The position numbers and the translations under genes are program-made. Source: Henricia sp. BOLD:AAB3569 (Eukaryota > Echinodermata > Asteroidea > Spinulosida > Echinasteridae). Taken from it: a stretch of 64,000 bases of DNA. Each line of letters opens with the position of its first letter. Positions within the stretch are counted from its first letter, which is position 1. The stretch is from contig JBBELK010000052.1 in NCBI GenBank assembly GCA_037783545.1, positions 62,001 to 126,000 on the forward strand. The letters are read 5' to 3'. This document shows positions 12,030 to 22,616 of the stretch, one piece after another. A model generated the notes under the pieces. The model had not been told where the DNA came from, made no database searches, and saw nothing but the letters and a program-made list of their open reading frames with translations.

Positions 12030-12192
12030 GAAGTGAATACGTCACCTTTTGTTGGTTGCCTAGGCAATTGGCTCTAAACTAAAAATCACTCAACCGCGTC
12101 CCAGTGCTTTTCCAATGGTACTTTTCCCGACGGCCATGATAGTTTAGATCCAATCGCCATGGCAACCACGTCACACTTTGGCTGTCTATAAC
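12030..12192. repeat. Dispersed repeat family D, copy 1
   Basis: The segment starts near AATAGACTGCCGAAGTG, carries GGTTGCCTAGGCAATTGGCT, a TCCCAGTGCTTTT block and GCCATGGCAACCACGTCACA, and ends GGCTGTCTAT. Related copies are at 58,550-58,860 and 60,925-61,090, with shorter relatives at about 22,370-22,472 and 56,450-56,562. The two ends (GACTGCCGAAGTG... and ...CACTTTGGCTGTCTAT) are inverted, which suggests a MITE. Confidence 0.75.
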
Positions 12193-12470
12193 TTGCCTTT
12201 TTACCCAGCGCTAAAGACACCAAAACGTTGCGTTCGAGTTGCTTCCTCGAGTCAGCGCTGACCTCTGGGAACGTGTGAAGAGTCAGGAAAAACAAGGAAT
12301 CGAGGTTAAACAGGTGTCGACTCATATCGAACGCCACCTTTATTTACAAACACATGATACATAATGCATCGCGACGGCTGGTAAAACGTATAGCCCAACG
12401 TTTGTTTCTTTTGTTAATTTTAAACATTTCTAGTTAATGACGTGACGTTTTGATAAGGACCATCGAAAAA

Positions 12471-12733
12471 TTGTGACCCGCTCTGCAAAAAAAGGTATTA
12501 AGTCGCGCTGGCTAGTATTCTTTTTGCGACCATAAGAAGAAATCTGTGGCATTTCTACGCTCATTAAAATACCTAAACACAAAAGAAATTCCAGGCGTAA
12601 CGCAGACATTCCAGGCGGTATCCATTGTGTTTTGGTATTTTATTGAGCGTGGATTTGCCGCGGATTTCTTTTTATGGTCGCAAAAAGAATACTAGCCAGC
12701 GCGACTTAATACTTTTTTGCAGAGCGGGTCACA
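12471..12733. mobile_element. Foldback/MITE family F, copy 1
   Basis: The ends TTGTGACCCGCTCTGCAAAA and TTTTGCAGAGCGGGTCACAA are exact reverse complements. The arms share CGCGCTGGCTAGTATTCTTT, TTTGCGACCATAA and the ATCTG(T/C)GGC-CACGCTCA segments. A second copy occupies about 54,425-54,890 in the kinase gene, enlarged by an insertion. No coding capacity. Confidence 0.9.
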
Positions 12734-12904
12734 ATTATTGTCAAGGATGTTAGATTGTTACATTATGTAAACAGTAACGGTGTGTCCCTTTCACATACGC
12801 AAACGTTTGCAAACGTTGGCCAACAAGGGTACCCGACTTTCCATAGACGAGTGCACAAAAGTAATACCCAGCAGGATATGGCGCCTATCGCCCTATACAT
12901 GATT

Positions 12905-13035
12905 CAACACACTCTTCCCTTTTGTTAACGCACCAAACCTCCCCCTAAAAACTGAAAGGATTTGCTTTGGAATTCTTTGATGTTTGAGACACAATGGGGG
13001 AACAATGGTAGGGGGTACCCTCGGCCCCATATCGT
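12905..13035. repeat. Dispersed repeat family G (TTTTGTTAACGC)
   Basis: The phrase CAACACACTCTTCCCTTTTG followed by TTAACGC, a CTGAAAGGA box and GAGACACAATGGGGGAACAA recurs at about 25,570, 44,365-44,500, 44,645-44,740 and 44,940-45,035, with partial or inverted copies at about 28,017 and 47,780-47,850. Copies vary in length and completeness; I see no ends that would define a transposon class. Confidence 0.65.
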
Positions 13036-13519
13036 GCTGCATATGACAAAAGTACTGTAACCAGTGGCGAACGTCGGCAGCATTTGGTTAAGTGGAACGC
13101 AGCCATTCAAATTATGTGACGCTATATTTTTGCAATCCCATGGCCGGAGAACTACACACAGAATCTAATCACAGCGCTGCCGGCATTTGCGCCAGATAAA
13201 ACACAAAACAGCCGTCTGACCCACCCAGCGTATACGCTGTAGACTATGTAAGTCTCGCGGCAAAGGTCAAATCTGAGCTTCCGGGCACAACAGGACTAAA
13301 ACGTCTATTCCTATAACACGGGCAAGATTTTGTTTTTTGTAGATAAATATTTCTGTCCAATCTTAAGTATACAACCGACCCAAAAGTGATTCGGGTAACT
13401 AAAATGTTTTTTTAACAATATATAATACATGCATAATTATCTCTAAAAACGATAACAATTTATTAAATTTTCGTGACCTGAATAAATTTCTCTGCCAGCA
13501 TATTCTTCATCCAATTTAG

Positions 13520-13900
13520 AATGGATGACCCAACTGTGGATTCATGTGAAAATGAATGCTTCGAACTTGGGCACTCCAAAAAAAAAAAGTCTGCAAGCTC
13601 TACTTTTGGTAGATGCCGTTTCGCCTATCGCTAGCGAGGTCTGTATGTACACTGTAAGCCTATACGTACGTACGTCGGCTGCTGTGCGTGTTGCACATCT
13701 TTCGCTGCATGTAGTTTACGATCTTCAAAGATTGACTTGTCGGCTCAGAAAAGATCGTGAATGTTTACATTTAGATTGCTTATTTTTGACTATATACCCC
13801 ACTTCATCAATTGGAATGCAAGATTTTATTTAGAGATACGCGTTTTTGGCCGTCTGAGTTTACAGAAACCTGCGTAAACAAAATAATCCAAGATTTTCGC
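13520..13900. other. Unassigned intronic DNA
   Basis: An ATG-initiated frame of 102 codons (13,525-13,833) is open here but resembles no family known to me. It has no splice or coding-composition support. I treat it as chance. Confidence 0.3.
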
Positions 13901-13907
13901 TCCAAAA

Positions 13908-14690
13908 CCCCAGCCCGAAGCCATCCCGGCCCAACCTGAAGCCATTCCAGCCAAGCCCGAAGCCATCTCAGCCAAGTCTAATGCCCTCCCAGCTCAGCCC
14001 AAACCCCAAAACCCCAGCCATATACCATCCCAGCCCAGCCCGAAGCCATCCCGGCCCAGCCCAAATCAATCCCAGCTCAAACCGAAGATACCCCGAGCCT
14101 AGCCCGCAGCCATTCCGGCCCAGCCTAAAGCCACCCCAGGCCCAGCCCGAAGCCACTGGACCCTGACCCAACCTAAAGACCTCCCAGTGCAGCCGGAACC
14201 CTCCCAACCTTGTCCAAAGCGTTAATTCTCAGCTCTGCCCGAAGCCATCCAGTTAAGCTCAGCCCAAAACCATCCTGGCCCAGCCCGAAGTCATCCCACA
14301 GCTTAAGGGTGGCCTTCAGACTGGGCCTGAGGGCTTTGGGCTGAGCCGGGGTAGCTTTGGGCTGGGCCGGGGTAGCTTTGGGCTGGGCCGGGGTAGCTTT
14401 GGGCTGGGCCGGGGTTGCTTCGTGCTGGGCTGGGGTGGCTTCGTGCTGGGCTGGGCTTTTGGACTTCAGGTTTTTGCTGGGAGGGCATTGGGCTGGGGCT
14501 GGATGACTTCGGGCTGGGTCGGGATGGCATCGGGCTGGGCCGGGATGGCATCGGGCTGGGCCGGGATGGCATGATCGGGTTGGGCCGGGATGGCATCGGG
14601 CTGGGGTTTTGGGGTTTGGGCATAGCTGGGAGGTCATTGAGCTTGGCTTGGATGGCTTCGGGCTGAACCGGGATGGCCAAGTTTTTTATC
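13908..14690. repeat. Inverted minisatellite (about 20-bp unit)
   Basis: From about 13,908 to 14,300 the unit is CCCAGCCCGAAGCCATCC; from about 14,310 to 14,690 the same unit is on the opposite strand, GGATGGCTTCGGGCTGGGC. Variants with GGTAGCTTTGGGCTGGGCC repeat four times at 14,345-14,415. The two blocks form a head-to-head array able to fold into a hairpin of roughly 380-base arms. Long open frames on both strands (up to 154 codons, rich in P, S, A, R or G, L) are by-products of a repeat unit without stop codons. Confidence 0.92.
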
Positions 14691-15469
14691 CTGATTAAAC
14701 CTGCATGGGCCTGACCAGACTTTTTAAACCCCATGTCTCAAAAACAGCCCTAGAAGTGCAGGTTGTCAGGGAGGCAATTCTGGCAGAGTGGCCCACCCTG
14801 CCTTAGCGGCTCATATGGTGCAGCCAGTCTTGCCACAGTATCATGTTATACACATTATGAATAATAAAATTAGCTATATCTAACATCAGCAGTTATATTA
14901 TATAAGTCATTGTCGCCACCCCTTCCATGCCTGTAAGGTTTTGTTTATGTTGGGGTATTTTTGGTGATATATTGACCCACATATTTCCCACGTTGTGGCA
15001 GAAAGCCTTTCTACCAATATAATCAAATTAACCTGTATTTATATGGCGAATAAAATACGTTGAGACATAATAATATCATGTTATAGTAAAACTTTATTAA
15101 CTTGCACGTAGTTTTGTTTGATGGGGAGGATTACCAAATTTAGCGAAACTCCCTTTAAAATTGACCTTTTGACCTCTGTTGACCTACTTACTAAATTAAA
15201 AGACATAACTCACTGTGTACCACTGTTAGAACTCACCAAGACCTACATTTTGAGGGGTAACTTGTATCTCTACGACAATTTTCTACGGAACTATGGATAT
15301 TTGAATTTCCCCTAACCCTAAAATTTACGTGAAGTCTTGGGCTTGAGGGTTCATGTAACATCCAAAATCAACTAGTGAGTCTCAGTTAATCTCATGTTAA
15401 CATGTCTTAAAATGAAGTACAGATGGAAACCTACTAGAAAAATGTTGTTTCGTCAATTCTAGTGGGGGC

Positions 15470-15495
15470 GGGGGGGGGGGGGGGGGGGGGGGGGG
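15470..15495 (+). repeat. Poly-G tract
   Basis: An almost uninterrupted run of 26 G residues. It belongs to a set of five very long G runs in the window, all with G on the plus strand. Confidence 0.95.
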
Positions 15496-15909
15496 AGGTG
15501 CACGGTACGGTCCCTCTGACCCATGGACTACTACCTTTGAATTGAATGCGCAGTCGTATGTATGTTTATATATATACATATATATACGTTTAATCATAAA
15601 AAGAGCTAAGCATCACAGTTTGTCATCCAAAAGTCGATCTGATGCAAATAAATGTTTACAATTGATTCAGAATCACGAAAAACCTCTCATGTGACCCCCA
15701 CAAGATGGTTGATATAGTATTTTAATTGCTCAATATTTTCGGATTAATAGTTCCTAGTACCCCAACTTTAAAGAGCTGTCACAGGTTTTCCTAGGGGAGT
15801 TGAATTTCAACTTTTTAGGAGATGTTACTAGACACCTTGAATAACAATTTGGTGAAGAAATAATTTGGTAAGGATTTAGTTCCTAGATTTCGGCAATATT
15901 CCCTGACTA

Positions 15910-16452
15910 TATGTTTATCAGTTGATAAACAAAGTTTTTCTCGAAAAACTTTGTTTATTGGCAAGCCAAATGCCCAATAATTCGATAAACACTGTTTATC
16001 GCCGATAAACACGGTTTTTCAACCGATAAACAAAGTTTATCTCGATAAACACTATTTTTCGCCGATAAACAAAGTTTTTCAAAAAAATATGTTTATCGCT
16101 TGATAAACAGTGTTTTTCGAATAGCTATGTTTATCACTCGATAAAAACTGTTTTTCAAGAAAAACTCTGTTTATCACTTGATAAACAGAGTTTTTTTTTA
16201 TAAACTCTGTTTATCGCCGATAAGCACTGTTTATTTCCAACCGATAAACACTGTTTATCGAGAAAAACTATGTTTATCAGTTGATAACAAAGTTTATTGC
16301 GAAAAACAGTGTTTATCGAGATAAACTTTGTTTATCGAGTGATAAACAGAGTTTTTCCTTGAAAAACATTGTTTATCGGCGAAAAACTGTGTTTATCGGC
16401 GATAAATACTCAAACAGTGTTTATCGAATTATTGTGCATTTGGCTTGCCATA
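15910..16452. repeat. Hairpin array of GATAAAC/GTTTATC palindromes
   Basis: About 500 bases are built from degenerate 10- to 20-base units of the form GATAAACAvnGTTTATC or GATAAACAnnGTTTTTC, which are themselves palindromes. The array proper is bracketed by an inverted pair: GGCAAGCCAAATGCCCAATA at 15,960 and ATTGTGCATTTGGCTTGCC at 16,431. Neither strand has a long open frame. It ends about 150 bases before URAD exon copy b. Confidence 0.93.
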
Positions 16453-16603
16453 GCCTCGCAGTCAGAATATGTTTCGATCCCGGGGGCAATGTCCACTAGT
16501 ACATTAGAACAACGTAATGTCACAATAAATTACTAATATGCACGGCCATTTTTTATTACAAAAACCTGCACATGCACATCATGTAGGCCTACAGTCGATC
16601 ATG

Positions 16604-16772
16604 ATGGACGAAATTAATAGTCTTTCGTGGGAGTCGTTTATCCAGCGCTTTGGTAACGTGATCGAACACGGGCCTATTGTAGCTGGTGCGATTTGGGGAC
16701 AACGACCATTTACTGATGCTCGTGCAATCCATCGGGAGGTGTGTGAATTTTTGGATAGCTTGACGGGTAACG
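16604..16772 (+). CDS. URAD: URAD first coding exon, copy b
   Basis: It matches copy a over all 169 bases with 11 substitutions, no indel and no stop. Six changes are silent and five alter residues (F4I, Q44R, A45E, A48E, V55G). The ATG, the RFGNVIEH motif, WGQRPF, FLDSL and the GTAGGA donor in phase 1 are all kept, so it could splice to the exon at 21,956 as well as copy a. Homology also covers about 100 bases of 5' flank (GAACAACG..., GGCCATTTTTTATT, ACAGTCGA) and stops about 20 bases past the donor. It is an alternative first exon or a recent partial duplicate. Confidence 0.82.
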
Positions 16773-16869
16773 GTAGGATCAGGATCGACCACATTATTAT
16801 TATTATTATTATTATCTATTCGGCATTCTTCAGACAATAAAAAGTACAAGTACGCTGAGATCACTAACA

Positions 16870-18450
16870 AAACAACACAATTCTACCTCGCTATCCCTAG
16901 CATCTTGAGATTGCACCTGCCACCGGTATGTTTCGTCACGGTTTAGCGACCCCATTGTAAGAACGAATGGGGTTCCCCTATATCCCAACCAACATCTCGA
17001 GGCAGATAATTGGCAGAAACATTACTTTGCCGAAAAGTGGAGCAGTACCCACCATAAAACACCCTTTGAGGCAAGATCTGCCAATTATCCCCTGACCACT
17101 TTTCCCTCGCACAGTCACATCCCTTATTGGCAATCTTATAGACCGGTAGTTACTACAGAAATTCTCAATCGGGTGGCCTGCTTGACCGACAATAATGACA
17201 AATGCAGTATTAGTACTAAAATTATTAATACCACCTGGAGGAATTTCCTTCACATTTTTACCGATGGCTCCTTCAATCCTGACCTAAATACCGTAGGATG
17301 TGGTTTTTATATACCTGAACTTAAATACTCAAATACACTCGGCAAAAGAAGTTCTTGGACACTTGTAAAAGTTCAAATAATTTTTAAAAATAATTCATAA
17401 AAAGCACATTATTGTATATCAATATGACCACACAATAGTTCTCTACCAGCATGATATGGAGTTAACGCGTGAGCAATCATGCATGGCTGGTTACACGCAT
17501 TGAACAATAGCAAGTACAGTAACAGAAAATTGCAAGAAATGGAGCATTCAAATGCTAATAATCATGTCCATCCTGCAGGCCTAAATTTTGTTAACAATTC
17601 CAGTGGAATAATGATGCATCCAAGATGGATAATTTCCTCTTCTTTTCAAAATGGCATTTAATTTTGACTTGACAATGTGCACGGGATTTGTTCAATAATG
17701 AACCCCCAGCAAAGAAACATACTGCTTTTTTCTTTCAATGGATCATTATGCCACATAAACTGTTTCACAATTGAATAACTGAATGCTCCATTTCTTGCAA
17801 TTTTCTGTTACTGTACTTGCTATTGTTTAATGCGTGTAACCAGCCATGCATGATTGCTCACGCGTTAACTCCATATCATGCTGGTAGAGAACTATTGTGG
17901 TCATATTGATATACAATAATGTGCTTTTTATGAATTATTTTTAAAAATTATTTGAACTTTTACAAGTGTCCAAGAACTTCTTTTGCCGAGTGTATATAGT
18001 GTCCGGCTTAATAACGGGAGTTCAATTTTTACAGCAGAACTTTTCGCCATTTTGCTAGCACTTGAGTGGATTGAGTTAAATTAAAAGTTAAACCCCTGTA
18101 CACTTGCATCTTCAGTGACTGCCTTAGTGCTATCCAAGCCATCTCTAAACCCTTCCCACAAAACAAAATCATATGTGACATCCGCCATACCCTAATTAAC
18201 ATCAGACACCAAGCCAGTATACGGTTTGTTTTGAATGGGTCCCTAGCCACTGTTGGATTTCTGGAGATGAAACGGTAGACACTATAGCCAAACAGGCCAC
18301 CCAAAAACCCAACATCGATGATTGTATTCCCTTTTCAGATACCGAAGTCAAACTTTCTCAAAAAAACAACTCATTGCTGAATGGTCAAGAACCATCCCCA
18401 AACTTGACCCTTCCAAACACTGCGAACTTAACCCATCCTTTTGTAACCAA
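16870..18450 (+). pseudogene. RNase H relic of a non-LTR retrotransposon
   Basis: Two halves of an RNase H domain are visible: FLHIFTDGSFNPD-NTVGCGFYIPEL (17,245-17,330) with the first catalytic D, and FTAELFAILLALEWIE (18,030-18,080) with the catalytic E, followed by FSDCLSAIQAI (18,105-18,140) and VPSHCWISGDETVDTIAKQA (18,240-18,295), which supplies the other conserved positions. RNase H after reverse transcriptase is typical of I/R1/LOA-type LINEs. The frame is broken by stops and by a MITE; the copy is dead. Confidence 0.8.
17336..17992. mobile_element. MITE with 214-bp arms, TA-flanked, inside RNase H relic
   Basis: The element starts CACTCGGCAAAAGAAGTTCT and ends with its reverse complement, flanked by TA on each side. 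Arms of about 214 bases (17,336-17,550 and 17,779-17,992) are almost identical, including GAGTTAACGCG and GCATGCATGGCTGG stretches. TA flanks suggest a Tc1/mariner-type transposase mobilised it. It separates the D- and E-carrying halves of the RNase H domain. Confidence 0.9.
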
Positions 18451-18829
18451 GTGGTAAAATAGAAGATATAGATCTCAGGACAACAAATGGAGGCCATTCA
18501 ATTCAACGTCAGACATACATTTGATTTTAATAATATGTTTATTTCAAAATTGCACTTGAGCTTAGTTTTATTATAAAACTGCACAACTTGGCGTGCTCAG
18601 GTACCAATAAATTGATTTCACATTTACAGAAAGTTTCAAAAAAGGTACCGTTACAAAAAGGCACTTTCAAACAGTATAAATGACAGTCAAACTGGTAGTA
18701 GAAACCTGGCAGCACTACGGCTCGAGCATAGCCTGATGAGGCAGTGTCGCGGCAGCCGGGACAGAAGGAACTGACCAGCCCCGCCAACACTACTCCCTTA
18801 TATCCCAGTCACAATTAGCTTGCGATGGG

Positions 18830-19270
18830 TTTGCGAGTAGTTTGCGACGGATTTCTAGGCATTTTCGGCCGGGGCCCCACGGGACTCCTTGCGGCTGCCG
18901 GGTCATTTTTGGGCATCGGGCGGGCATCGAGTTACTTTTAACTCGGACTTAAAACCTGGTGCGGCGTTTCGCATCGCAAACTGATCGCCAATAAATCGGT
19001 CGATGCCTGGCCGATGTCCGGCAGGGCATCGCACACATCGGGCGGGCTCCGGGCCAAATTGATGACAACCCAGACAATCCATATATCGGCCAGGCGCCGT
19101 CCAGGCGCCGGCCAGGCGCCGCCCAGACGCCGCTCAGACGCCGGCCGGGCCCCGCCCGGCCGACTTGGCAGAGCCCGGCCAGAAATCGGCCGGGGTATCG
19201 CAGTGACATATAGGCAGGATATCGGACGAGTGCCTGCCGGACACCAACCGATAAACGGGCCAAACAAATC
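18830..19270. repeat. GC-rich degenerate short repeats
   Basis: Overlapping units such as GGCCAGGCGCC and GGGCATCGGGCGGGCATCG form a strongly GC-rich island with open frames on both strands. The composition (P/R/G/A frames) and repetition argue against a gene. It is unlike its AT-rich surroundings. Confidence 0.6.
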
Positions 19271-20339
19271 TACCCCATTCCGTCATGGCAGCGTGCGGGG
19301 CACTTTTAATTGTGACCGCCCAATCGCGCGATCTTTCGCCGACCTCTACACGCCGACCGATGCCTATAAATCGCACACTCCTCCCGGCCTCCGCTTTAAT
19401 TGTGACTTAGGTATTATATCTGGTGTATAGTCATGGTGAACAATAAACAGGTGTAAACATACCAAAACCGACATACCAGACATTCAAGAATTCCACAGTC
19501 CTGTCACCACCCCAGTCAATCCAGTATATGGCAGTGACACAAACAATGATGTTGAATGGTCGGTATGTACATATGCATGTTGAGCTGAACTGTGACCGAA
19601 CATTACAATGTTGGTCCGGTCACATTTTACTTTCACCAGTTGGGAAAAAAAGCACCCCCAAGAAATTACTATCCACAGACTTCGCCAAGGCGTCTGCAAG
19701 GGCCTCAATAAATTCCTGCTTTATACTGGAAAACATCCTGACGGTATCTACGAAACATGTGGGGTCAGTGATGATGTTGGACATTTTCTCCTCGATCGTA
19801 CCAAATTTAGTAACCAGAGACGAGCCCTCCCAACATGCTTTAAACTTATCCTAACTCAAATGACATTGACCCATATCCTTGGCCAAAAACACAACTGTCA
19901 TCATATTATTAAATATGTATATGATTGTAATGTTAAAATTTAATTTTGTTCAAACGGCCTTCTTGTTTTCTTTATATCGCGCATGGGCAAGTGATCACGG
20001 GAGGACAGCTGAGCTGGTAATTGGACGGACACAGTGCCACCCCTTCGTCACCCGGAGGTATGCGGACCTGAGAAAAGTACTGGGTGGGGGCCTTGTGCTC
20101 TCACTTGGGAAACGGCCGGACCCTCTGTGGCACTGTTGTCTGGAAGATTACTGGCGCTCCTCTCCCCTTAACTCATGCTTTATCTTTTTTAATTTCAGCA
20201 CTCTCATATAGCAACGCGCTCATTTATTGCAGCCATATTCACTCTGTGTACATCCGAGTTGATTGACTTCAAACATTAGACATTGCTCACTGTGTGAATT
20301 AGTGCACAGTACTAATGACGTCATGATGACGTCATCACG

Positions 20340-21230
20340 TGTCAGATTAAAGGGGCATAAAGTTTAATAAATTAAATATTCAAAAATCAATAACAAATCA
20401 ACCGTTTGACCTACGATCTTGATCCTTCGCCATATACTATTATTATTATTATTATTATTATTTATTTAGCCATTCCTGCAATACACAAAATAGGCAAGGA
20501 GCAACAAAAGTAACGATTACTGTGATCCAAAGACCTGCTGCCCCAAAAACGATGACTAACAAAGGTCTTTAAGATGCGCACACGCCTTGACCTTTGACAT
20601 CGTTTCCTATTGGTTAAACAGATTTTGCCTTGCCATTTGAAAGTGGTACAACTAGGGTGGGGTTATCCAAAAAAATATTGCCGTGACCTTGCTCACTTCC
20701 GGTCGAAACCGGAAGTGGCCCTTTGTTTCAAAGTAGTAGGAGGTATTGAGATGGGGTCAATGGTGTTATCAGAAGCCCTTAAGCTTTCCAAAAATATAAG
20801 AGATGACGTCATCGTACGAAATAGCGCCCTCTAGCGACAAGATGATTACGTAATTAAATATTAAAAAATCAATAAAAAATTAACCGTTTGATCTACGATT
20901 TTGATTCCTTCGACATATACAATCACTAACAAATGTCTTTAAGATGCGCACATGGCTTGACCTTTGACCTCGTTTCCTATTGGTCAAACAGATTTTGCCT
21001 TGCCATTTGAAAGTGGAACAAGATATCTGCATGTGGTCAACTGTATTACACTTGGACTAGGGTGAGGTATCCAAAAAATATGGTGGCGACCTTTGACCTT
21101 TCCCACATGTCAGAATAAAGGGGCATGTAATGAAATTCAATATTTAAAAATCTATAATCAATCGTTTGACCTACAATCGTGTTTCCTTCATCACATACGA
21201 TCACTAACAAAGGTGTTTAAATAATTAAAT
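20340..21230. repeat. Tandem divergent repeat, about 480-bp period
   Basis: The block AATTAAATATT-AAAAATCAATAA-ACCGTTTGA-CTACGAT, followed by CACTAACAAA(G/T)GTCTTTAAGA, TGACCTTTGACNTCGTTTCC and ACAGATTTTGCCTTGCCATT, occurs at about 20,370-20,650 and 20,855-21,020, and partially at 21,140-21,215. A (TTA)n run interrupts the first copy (20,437-20,466). Confidence 0.8.
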
Positions 21231-21339
21231 ATAACAATGTAGGTGATAATAGGTCGTCTCGAACACCAGACATGTTCATAAAAATGAGGGAAACAGCCAT
21301 GTGTTCGTTGTCAAGAACGAACACAGGTCTAGTTTTCCT

Positions 21340-21715
21340 TGAGTTTGGTTTCATTGGAAAGCCCTGTTATTGCTCTTTATAGTGATGTGTCATTTGTTAT
21401 GATTAATCAATCGGGGGATGTGCAGTATAGCGGAATACAGGTGTGGGTGGAAAGACAAAGTGGAATGTCACAAAATTCACTGCTATTGTTATGAAGTGCA
21501 TTCCCCTTTTGACAACAGCAATGCATTTTGTGACATTTCACTTCACACCCGCCACATATTAAGCTGTGCTGCACATTCCCCAATTGCTTAATCATACCAA
21601 ATGACACATCATCGTAAAGAGGATACCAAATTCAAGGGAAATGATTTAGTAACAAGAGAGAAATCGTCAGTCAAACTTGACTTTCCGAACCTTTTTTGAG
21701 AAGTTTATATCGATG
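21340..21715. mobile_element. Foldback element A, copy 2 (uninterrupted)
   Basis: The left arm (TTTGGTTTCATTGGAAAGCCC through TTGTGACATT-like and GCATTCCCC) is mirrored around about 21,505-21,520 by the right arm (AAATGATTTAGTAACAAGAG, CGTCAGTCAAACTTGACTTT). It corresponds to the outer parts of the element at 8764-10,010 and shows the pre-insertion state. It ends about 240 bases before the URAD acceptor. Confidence 0.75.
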
Positions 21716-21955
21716 GCCACAGTTTGGGTGGCCCGGCCACAGACCAACTCGGCCCCAATTGCCTTGTGTACAACTTTGGCACCTTGTTGCCCTTTTTCCA
21801 AGACTCAAGTTGGCCTATGTTTCGTTAAGTTTATTTTACCAGTGGAGCGTTGCAATTGACACACGAACGTACTGTAAATGAACAAAGATTTTATTTAACA
21901 GTGTATTATTGAGTTAAATTGCTTGATTTCTCTATTCTGTTTACGTGTGTTCTAG

Positions 21956-22311
21956 GTAAAGAATCAATTCTTCGCTGTCATCCCGACCTTGCTGGAAAAT
22001 TAGCTCAATCCGGCGGTCTGACTACAGAGTCTACGATAGAGCAAAGTGCAGCAGGGCTTCTCAGCTTGACGAAAGATGAGGCTGAACGCATCTCAGACTT
22101 GAACGCCCGTTACAAGGACAAATTCCAGTTTCCCTTCGTAATATGTGCCAGGGAGAACAAGAAAGAAGCCATCTCGGGAGGCTTAAGTGCGAGGCTAAAC
22201 AATGCTCGGGACGTGGAACTCCAGATTGGTTTGAATGAGGTCAAGAAGATTGCCTGGTACAGGATTCGTGATTTGGTGCCAAATGAATCGGGTGTCGTTT
22301 CGAAGTTTTAA
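21956..22311 (+). CDS. URAD: URAD last coding exon
   Basis: After a TGTTCTAG acceptor the exon reads (G)GKESILRCHPDLAGKLAQS, with the RCHPDLAG motif containing the catalytic histidine. Then come LTTESTIEQSAAGL (the conserved ES...EQ), LNARYKDKFQFPFVICAREN, and the helical C-terminus ELQIGLNEVKKIAWYRI-RDLV. It enters in phase 1, which fits both first exons, and ends at TAA. Total length is 174 residues, as in the family. The last three residues are SKF, a possible variant of the peroxisomal PTS1 tripeptide; URAD is peroxisomal in several animals. No frameshift or missing motif is seen. Confidence 0.95.
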
Positions 22312-22517
22312 CTTGGAGAATTTACGTCATCTGCCGTGTCCAAAAAACTGTTTCTGGACAACAGCGCTTTGAGACCACCGTTTCCCTGCGCTTTACCAAT
22401 GGGCGTTTCAGTTTACGAGCGAATGTTTAGACCCAACTACCATGGCAACTGACGTCACACTTTAATAGTCTATTGGGTGCGGGGAGCACGGAGGAGGAGT
22501 GTAGGGTGTAGGTTGGG

Positions 22518-22550
22518 GCGGGGGGTGGGGGGGGGGGGGGGGGGGGGGGT
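22518..22550 (+). repeat. Poly-G tract
   Basis: A G-run of about 33 bases broken by two T residues, about 200 bases beyond the URAD stop codon. It could form G-quadruplexes in the sense strand of a long URAD 3' UTR. Confidence 0.95.
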
Positions 22551-22616
22551 GGTTTGCGGACGCACACACCCTGGCTCAAATGCGAGGAGTTTGAGTCTGT
22601 TACACTGTCTTTCATG

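Noticed and set aside
14173..14637. 154-codon Pro/Ser/Ala-rich frame on the minus strand
   Set aside because: It is the translation of the inverted minisatellite; the other frames and strand are equally open because the repeat unit lacks stops.
15910..16452. CRISPR array
   Set aside because: The units are palindromic and variable with no constant repeat or unique spacers, and the window is eukaryotic.
18938..19430. Overlapping Arg/Pro/Ala-rich frames on both strands
   Set aside because: They lie in a GC-rich short-repeat island where all frames are open; no motif or splice signal is seen.
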